Positions 4,899-9,135 of a DNA stretch of 9,135 nt are shown here, one piece after another. Positions within the stretch are counted from its first letter, which is position 1; each line of letters starts with the position of its first letter. The position numbers were made by a program, and so were the translations under genes. Source of the DNA: Spirochaetaceae bacterium (GTDB lineage: Bacteria > Spirochaetota > Spirochaetia > Treponematales > Breznakiellaceae); contig JAITXS010000108.1 in NCBI GenBank assembly GCA_031284645.1, positions 1 through 9,135 on the forward strand. The letters are read 5' to 3'. The notes under the pieces are model-generated. The model ran no database searches, was not told where the DNA came from, and worked only from the letters and a program-made list of their open reading frames with translations.

Positions 4899-6729
4899 AG
4901 CCCAAGGGGGGAATGGCCTTTCTTCTAAACAGGGCATGAGTTCGAAAGGATCTGTGACCCGTATTTCCGGCCCTATTGTCCATATTTCAGGCATGGAAGG
5001 CGCGGCGCTTTATGACCTTGTCCGTGTTGGTGAGAAAAAAATCGTCGGTGAGATTATCCGTATGGAAGCCGGTGAGTCAGTTGTTCAGGTGTATGAAGAC
5101 GATACAGGCATGAAGGTTGGGGCCTCGGCATTTTCTACAGGGAGGCCGCTTTCGGTTTTGCTTGGACCGGGGCTTATTGGTAATATCTATGACGGCATCC
5201 AGCGGCCTCTTGAGGCGCTTTATAAACAGTCCGGCTCTTTTTTGGCAATCGGCGCGGAAAGCGATCCGCTTGATGTAAAAAAGCTCTGGCATTTTATTCC
5301 CAACGAAGAAATCGTAAAAAAACGTGCTGCCGGAGAAATTGTCAAAGCAAGCGCCGGTTTGATTTTAGGTTCCGTTAAAGAAACGGAAAGCATTACGTGT
5401 AAAATTATGGTGCCGCCCGACTCTAAAGGCGGTAATTTGAGCTTTTTAGCGGATGAAGGCCAAGTGACAACGGAAAGTATCATCGCAAAAACAGACGAAG
5501 GCGAGGAAATCCCTGTTGCCCAGTGGTGGTCGGTGCGAAATTCCCGCCCGAATAAAAAACGTTTGAGTACGGACAAGCCGCTTATCACCGGACTACGGGT
5601 TATTGATGTATTTTTTCCGCTTGCCAAAGGCGGTACGGCGGCAGTGCCCGGCGGATTCGGTACCGGTAAAACAATGACCCAACACGCTATCGCAAAATGG
5701 TGCGATGCAGAGGTTATTATCTACATAGGCTGCGGTGAGCGAGGCAACGAAATGACCGAGGTTTTAACAGAATTCCCCTCGTTAATTGATCCCCGCACCG
5801 GACGAAGCCTTATGGAGCGGACGATTCTTATCGCAAATACTTCCAATATGCCGGTTGCGGCGCGGGAAGTTTCAATTTATACCGGCGTGACTCTTGCTGA
5901 ATTCTATCGTGACATGGGGTACAGCGTTGCGTTAATGGCGGACAGTACAAGCCGCTGGGCAGAAGCGCTTCGGGAGCTTTCCGGCCGTTTGGAAGAAATG
6001 CCTGCGGAAGAAGGTTTCCCCGCTTATCTTCCCTCGCGGCTTGCCGAATTTTACGAAAGGGCCGGACGGGTGATGACGCTGAACGGGCTGGAAGGTTCCG
6101 TTTCAATCATAGGAGCGATTTCTCCGCCCGGAGGAGACTTTTCCGAGCCTGTTACTCAAAACACGAAACGTTTTATTCGCTGTTTTTGGGAACTTGATCG
6201 GGAGCTTGCCAATGCACGGCATTATCCGGCGATTAGCTGGACTGATAGTTACAGCGAATATGCGGCGGATGTAACGCCCTGGTGGGAGCGGGTGAATCAC
6301 TTATGGGAAATCGCCCGTCAGGACGCGCTTGAACTTTTGCGGAAGGAACAGCGGCTTTCTGAAATTGTCCGTTTAATCGGTGCCGATGCACTGCCGGACG
6401 AGCAAAAACTCATTATTGAGACCGCTGATATTATTAAAGAGGGCTTTCTTCAACAAAACTCATTTGATGATATTGATATGTTTTGTGTCCCCGAAAAAGA
6501 AGTCAAATTGCTCTGTTTAATAATGGACTTTTATCATGACTCCGATGAATGTATAAAACTCGGAGCGCCGATCAGCCGCGTTTTGGCTCATTCGGTGAAA
6601 GAAAAACTTTCACGCTTAAAGAGTGAGGTTCCCAATAATGAACTAAGCCTCTTATCCGATTTCGGAGAAAAAATCCGTATCGAATTAGAGCAGCTTGCGA
6701 ATTTTTATAAAAACAAGGCGGCTTTATGA
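4888..6729 (+). CDS. atpA: V-type ATPase catalytic subunit A
   Basis: Nucleotide-hydrolysing (or ATP-forming) subunit of the V/A-type rotary ATPase; three copies alternate with B in the cytoplasmic head and couple ATP to H+ or Na+ transport. The N-terminal beta-barrel starts at GSVTRISGPIVHISGM (21-36). The insertion found only in A subunits (the bulge domain, about 110-215) is present. Walker A is GGFGTGKT (255-262; K261), the catalytic glutamate is E284 in GCGERGNEMTEVL, and Walker B is YSVALMADSTSRWAEALRE (345-363; D352). SGRLEEMPAEEGFPAYLPS (365-383) is diagnostic for this family. All key residues are intact. At 613 residues it is slightly long, because about 20 Ser/Gly-rich residues precede the normal start; the strong site at 4875-4882 supports the long form. 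Its TGA overlaps the atpB start as ATGA (6726-6729). Confidence 0.97.
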   Translation: MSNEAQGGNGLSSKQGMSSKGSVTRISGPIVHISGMEGAALYDLVRVGEKKIVGEIIRMEAGESVVQVYEDDTGMKVGASAFSTGRPLSVLLGPGLIGNIYDGIQRPLEALYKQSGSFLAIGAESDPLDVKKLWHFIPNEEIVKKRAAGEIVKASAGLILGSVKETESITCKIMVPPDSKGGNLSFLADEGQVTTESIIAKTDEGEEIPVAQWWSVRNSRPNKKRLSTDKPLITGLRVIDVFFPLAKGGTAAVPGGFGTGKTMTQHAIAKWCDAEVIIYIGCGERGNEMTEVLTEFPSLIDPRTGRSLMERTILIANTSNMPVAAREVSIYTGVTLAEFYRDMGYSVALMADSTSRWAEALRELSGRLEEMPAEEGFPAYLPSRLAEFYERAGRVMTLNGLEGSVSIIGAISPPGGDFSEPVTQNTKRFIRCFWELDRELANARHYPAISWTDSYSEYAADVTPWWERVNHLWEIARQDALELLRKEQRLSEIVRLIGADALPDEQKLIIETADIIKEGFLQQNSFDDIDMFCVPEKEVKLLCLIMDFYHDSDECIKLGAPISRVLAHSVKEKLSRLKSEVPNNELSLLSDFGEKIRIELEQLANFYKNKAAL

Positions 6730-8117
6730 GAGGCATTGAGTATAAAGGCTTAGAAAAAATCGACGGCCCGCTTGTTATCACCGAGCGGACAGCGCATGTT
6801 GGTTTTAACGAGATGGTTGCACTCTACGATCGGGGATCCGGCAGACGGCTTGGTCGTGTTGTTGATTTAAGTCATGATTTTGCGGCAATTCAGGTTTTCG
6901 GCACTACAACGGGCCTTTCTATTGATGATTCACGGCTTGAATTTCTCGGAAAACCAATGGAATTGAGGGTCGGAACAGACCTTCTTGGTCGTGTTTTTAA
7001 CGGGCTTGGACAGCCGATTGACGGTTATGCGGATATTTATTCATCAACACTGATCGATGTAAACGGCTTGCCTATCAATCCTTATGCGAGAACCTACCCG
7101 CGGGACTTTATTCAGACCGGTCTTTCCGCGATAGACGGAATGAACACCTTGATTCGGGGACAGAAGCTGCCGATTTTTTCAGGGAATGGCCTTCCGCACA
7201 ATAAATTAGCTGCGCAAATTATCAGACAGGCAAAAATCCTGACGGCGAACGAAAGTTTTGTTATTGTTTTTTGCGCGATGGGTGTTAAACACGATGTCGC
7301 GAATTTCTTTTTAAACGATTTTGAAAAATCCGGCGTTCTTTCAAATGTCGTTGTTTTTCTTTCACTTGCCGATGCGCCGAGTCTTGAACAGCTTATCGCA
7401 CCGCGTTGTGCGCTGTGCGCCGCCGAGTATCTGGCCTATGAAAAAAATATGCACGTTCTTGTTGTAATGACCGATATGACGAATTACTGCGAAGCCTTAC
7501 GGGAAGTTTCTTCTGTGCAGGGCGAGGTGCCGAGTCGTAAAGGATACCCGGGCTACCTGTATTCGGATTTAGCGTCAATTTACGAACGTGCCGGAAAAAT
7601 CCAGGGGTCAGAAGGATCAATCACCCAGCTGCCCATACTCACCATGCCCAACGATGATATATCACATCCGATTCCCGACCTTACCGGTTACATCACCGAA
7701 GGACAAATCGTTCTTGATCGCGAACTTTCGCAAAAAAATGTCTATCCGCCTGTATCGGGACTGCCGAGTCTTTCCCGTCTTATGAAGGATGGTATAGGCC
7801 CGGGCGTTACCCGCGAAGACCACAAAGATGTTTCAAGCCAACTCTTTGCCGCTTATTCCAAAGTAAAAAATGTGCGGAATCTTGCCTCAATTATCGGGGA
7901 AGAAGAACTTTCTTCCGCCGACAAGCTCTACCTGAAATTCGGCGAACGTTTTGAGCGGGAGTTTATATCGCAAGGTGAAAACGAAGACAGAAGTATAGGC
8001 CAAACTCTTGATATAGGATGGAAGCTTCTTGCGGTTCTGCCGGAAGAAGACCTGCTTCGTATCAATAAAAAACTCATCGAAAAATATCTGCCCAAAACCA
8101 TAAACGCTCCAAGTTAA
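6726..8117 (+). CDS. atpB: V-type ATPase non-catalytic subunit B
   Basis: Regulatory partner of subunit A in the A3B3 head. The barrel domain opens with GLEKIDGPLVITE (8-20). ALYDRGSGRRLGRVVDL (32-48) and DLLGRVFNGLGQPIDG (85-100) are typical of B. Where A has a P-loop, this protein has FSGNGLPHN (151-159), with no Gly-Lys-Thr, which identifies the non-catalytic type. MTDMTNYCEALREVS (248-262) and GYPGYLYSDLASIYERAG (273-290) are family signatures. R351 in LPSLSRLM is the expected arginine finger reaching the A-subunit site. Length 463 is normal with a short C-terminal extension (KTINAPS). Translation is coupled to atpA by ATGA. The stop TAA (8115-8117) shares TTAA with the opposite trpC stop, so genes D, I and K do not follow. 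Confidence 0.97.
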   Translation: MRGIEYKGLEKIDGPLVITERTAHVGFNEMVALYDRGSGRRLGRVVDLSHDFAAIQVFGTTTGLSIDDSRLEFLGKPMELRVGTDLLGRVFNGLGQPIDGYADIYSSTLIDVNGLPINPYARTYPRDFIQTGLSAIDGMNTLIRGQKLPIFSGNGLPHNKLAAQIIRQAKILTANESFVIVFCAMGVKHDVANFFLNDFEKSGVLSNVVVFLSLADAPSLEQLIAPRCALCAAEYLAYEKNMHVLVVMTDMTNYCEALREVSSVQGEVPSRKGYPGYLYSDLASIYERAGKIQGSEGSITQLPILTMPNDDISHPIPDLTGYITEGQIVLDRELSQKNVYPPVSGLPSLSRLMKDGIGPGVTREDHKDVSSQLFAAYSKVKNVRNLASIIGEEELSSADKLYLKFGERFEREFISQGENEDRSIGQTLDIGWKLLAVLPEEDLLRINKKLIEKYLPKTINAPS

Positions 8118-8932
8118 TTGAGGCTTTTAAACGACAGTAAAGCTTTTTTTTTGTCGCCGGAACGCATCAGAGCCTCTCCGATAAGAACGGCGTCCACCGA
8201 GGCGGCTTGGAGCGTTGCTATATCCTCCGGAGTATTTATGCCGCTTTCCGCAACAAAGATTCTGTCTTTCGGAACAAGCGGACGCAGGCGTAAACTATTG
8301 TTAATATCAATCTTAAAAGTTGTGAGATCGCGGTTATTAACACCGATTATACGGGCACCAACATCAAGCGCATTTTTTATCTCATCTTCGTTGTGAGCCT
8401 CAACAAGCGCGTCAAGGTTCAAGCCCCGCGCGATTGATAAAAATGATTTCAGGGTCTTGTTATCAAGCAAGGCGCAGATTAATAAAACCGCCGATGCGCC
8501 TAAAATTTTTGCCTCGTAAATCTGATATTTATCAATAGTAAAATCTTTTCGTAAAACAGGGACGGAAACTTCCCGTACGACTTCCTGAAGATAACGGTTA
8601 CTTCCCTTAAAAAAATCCGGTTCTGTTAAAACGGAAATTGCCGAAGCGCCCGTAGTCTCGTATGCTTTGGCGATTTTTAAATACGGGAAATCTTCGGCGA
8701 TTAAACCTTTTGAGGGGGACGCTCTTTTTATCTCACAGATAAAAGACAGGCCCGGTGAGGAGAGCGCTTTTTCAAAGGGAAGGACGATGTCTGTATCGTT
8801 TTTTTTGACAGCGGGAACAGACTCTTGCGCGGCTAGCATTTCAGCTTTTTCTTGTACTTGGCGCGGACTTTCAATTTTTTTTGCACAGGCTACCCGTTTT
8901 TTTGTTGCCTGCGCTATATCATCAAGGATCAT
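8114..8932 (-). CDS. trpC: Indole-3-glycerol-phosphate synthase
   Basis: Cytoplasmic tryptophan-pathway enzyme that closes the ring of carboxyphenylaminodeoxyribulose phosphate to indole-3-glycerol phosphate, a TIM-barrel of the TrpC family. Numbering from ATG 8932 (272 residues, normal length): FICEIKRASPSKG at 64-76 holds the catalytic E67 and K69; PVLRKDF (125-131) holds K129; LVEAHNEDE (176-184) holds E178; IGVNNRDL (196-203) holds the active-site Asn; AESGI (228-232) and the phosphate-binding VLIGEALMRSGD (249-260) follow. All expected residues are present. Start 8932 gives MILDDIAQATKKRV, the usual family beginning. A longer start at 8977 adds 15 hydrophobic residues and has AGGA only three bases upstream; it cannot be excluded. 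No other trp gene is in the window, so it is either alone or the first or last of a set lying to the right. It converges on atpB. Confidence 0.95.
   Translation of the reverse strand: MILDDIAQATKKRVACAKKIESPRQVQEKAEMLAAQESVPAVKKNDTDIVLPFEKALSSPGLSFICEIKRASPSKGLIAEDFPYLKIAKAYETTGASAISVLTEPDFFKGSNRYLQEVVREVSVPVLRKDFTIDKYQIYEAKILGASAVLLICALLDNKTLKSFLSIARGLNLDALVEAHNEDEIKNALDVGARIIGVNNRDLTTFKIDINNSLRLRPLVPKDRIFVAESGINTPEDIATLQAASVDAVLIGEALMRSGDKKKALLSFKSLN
8121..8152 (+). terminator. Possible intrinsic terminator of the ATPase transcript, inside trpC
   Basis: AGGCTTT (8121-8127) can pair with AAAGCTT (8139-8145), giving seven pairs with one G-U and an 11-base loop, and the second arm runs directly into T's (a T9 run at 8144-8152). 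It begins four bases after the atpB stop. The stem has only two G-C pairs, so strength is doubtful. It lies within the last codons of trpC on the other strand. Confidence 0.4.
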
Positions 8933-8999
8933 AGCTTGCTCTACGATAACAGATAAGCGGATCTGTATCAATAGCATTTTTCCTGATTTTACGGAAAAC

Positions 9000-9018
9000 G
9001 CATATATGAAAAATATGC
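9000..9018. repeat. Small inverted repeat upstream of trpC
   Basis: GCATAT (9000-9005) and ATATGC (9013-9018) are perfect inverted copies around a seven-base loop. On the minus strand this sits about 70-90 bases before ATG 8932 (25-40 before the alternative start). It could be an operator or an mRNA hairpin; it may also be chance in AT-rich DNA. Confidence 0.4.
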
Positions 9019-9028
9019 TCCGTGATGC

Positions 9029-9087
9029 TTAAAAATAAAACCTAGCCGAAAAACAGGCGACTAAAAACTAAAAATCTAGCCCAAAAT
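9029..9087. repeat. Imperfect direct repeat upstream of trpC
   Basis: TAAAAATAAAACCTAGCCG with trailing A's (from about 9030) is echoed by TAAAAACTAAAAATCTAGCC with trailing A's (from about 9062), roughly 30 bases apart. The core CTAGCC followed by A's is shared exactly apart from one base. Function unknown. Confidence 0.35.
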
Positions 9088-9093
9088 ATAATA

Positions 9094-9113
9094 GGTCTAC
9101 AGAAAGGTAGATC
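9094..9113. repeat. Short hairpin near the window end
   Basis: GGTCTAC (9094-9100) pairs with GTAGATC (9107-9113): seven pairs including one G-U around AGAAAG. No T run follows on either side, so it is not an obvious terminator. It could be part of a leader of trpC or of whatever lies to the right. The rest of 8978-9135 holds no gene I can support on either strand. Confidence 0.4.
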
Positions 9114-9135
9114 AGAATGGGGTTAGATATGCATA

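Noticed and set aside
5220..5627. Minus-strand open frame of 135 codons inside atpA
   Set aside because: It lies opposite the A-subunit bulge region, which is intact and conserved; there is no independent ribosome site or family signature.
7177..7206. Damaged Walker A motif in atpB
   Set aside because: Absence of a Gly-Lys-Thr loop at SGNGLPHN is normal for the non-catalytic B subunit, not a mutation.
8667..9032. Plus-strand open frame of 121 codons opposite trpC
   Set aside because: It is antisense to a clear trpC gene, its translation shows no recognisable motif, and it ends in low-complexity sequence. It is a shadow of the real gene.
8978..9135. Tryptophan leader peptide or attenuator before trpC
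   Set aside because: I see no short frame with clustered tryptophan codons on the minus strand and no pair of competing hairpins ending in a T run.
1..9135. CRISPR array, tRNA or rRNA genes, toxin-antitoxin or defence genes
   Set aside because: I found no regularly spaced repeats, no cloverleaf or conserved rRNA segment, and no translated product resembling these systems.

Overview
The window looks like a piece of a spirochaete chromosome, most likely a Treponema-type organism. The main reason is a bacterial V-type ATPase block in the order E-A-B, which from memory is how spirochaete ATPase operons begin. Nothing here fixes genus or species.

Layout. (1) 1-2430, plus strand: the end of a surface-polysaccharide (O-antigen/LPS-like) cluster. 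It is AT-rich and tightly packed. It holds the possible last codons of an upstream gene behind an odd T12/C21 low-complexity end, an NAD-dependent sugar-nucleotide epimerase/dehydratase (107-1168), the remnant of a hexapeptide-repeat acyltransferase (1165-1487), and a GtrB/DPM-like membrane glycosyltransferase (1477-2430). Genes overlap by 4-11 bases, so they were probably translated in a coupled way. (2) About 2451-4140: an insertion-sequence scar made of two dead transposase genes pointing away from each other. One is an IS256-family remnant on the minus strand that has lost its catalytic core. The other is a nearly full-length IS630-family remnant on the plus strand with frameshifts and stop codons. 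(3) 4141-4247: a gene-free leader with a good ribosome binding site. (4) 4248-8117, plus strand: V-type ATPase subunits E, A (catalytic) and B (non-catalytic), all intact and overlapping. (5) 8114-8932, minus strand: trpC, convergent with the ATPase and sharing the four bases TTAA with the atpB stop. (6) 8933-9135: gene-free upstream region of trpC with small hairpins and an imperfect direct repeat.

How it fits together. The ATPase block supplies the stator subunit E and the A/B pair of the rotary head. The central stalk (D) and membrane parts (I, K) that normally follow in spirochaetes are not here, because trpC begins at the atpB stop codon. The block is therefore bounded by an IS scar on one side and a base-tight junction on the other, as expected if it was cut out of a longer operon or rearranged. 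The sugar cluster has a different base composition and was probably acquired separately. I do not see a clearly new biological system. The most informative points are the truncated ATPase operon, the start-codon hairpin at 76-118, the acyltransferase remnant with internal deletions, and the nested transposon scar.
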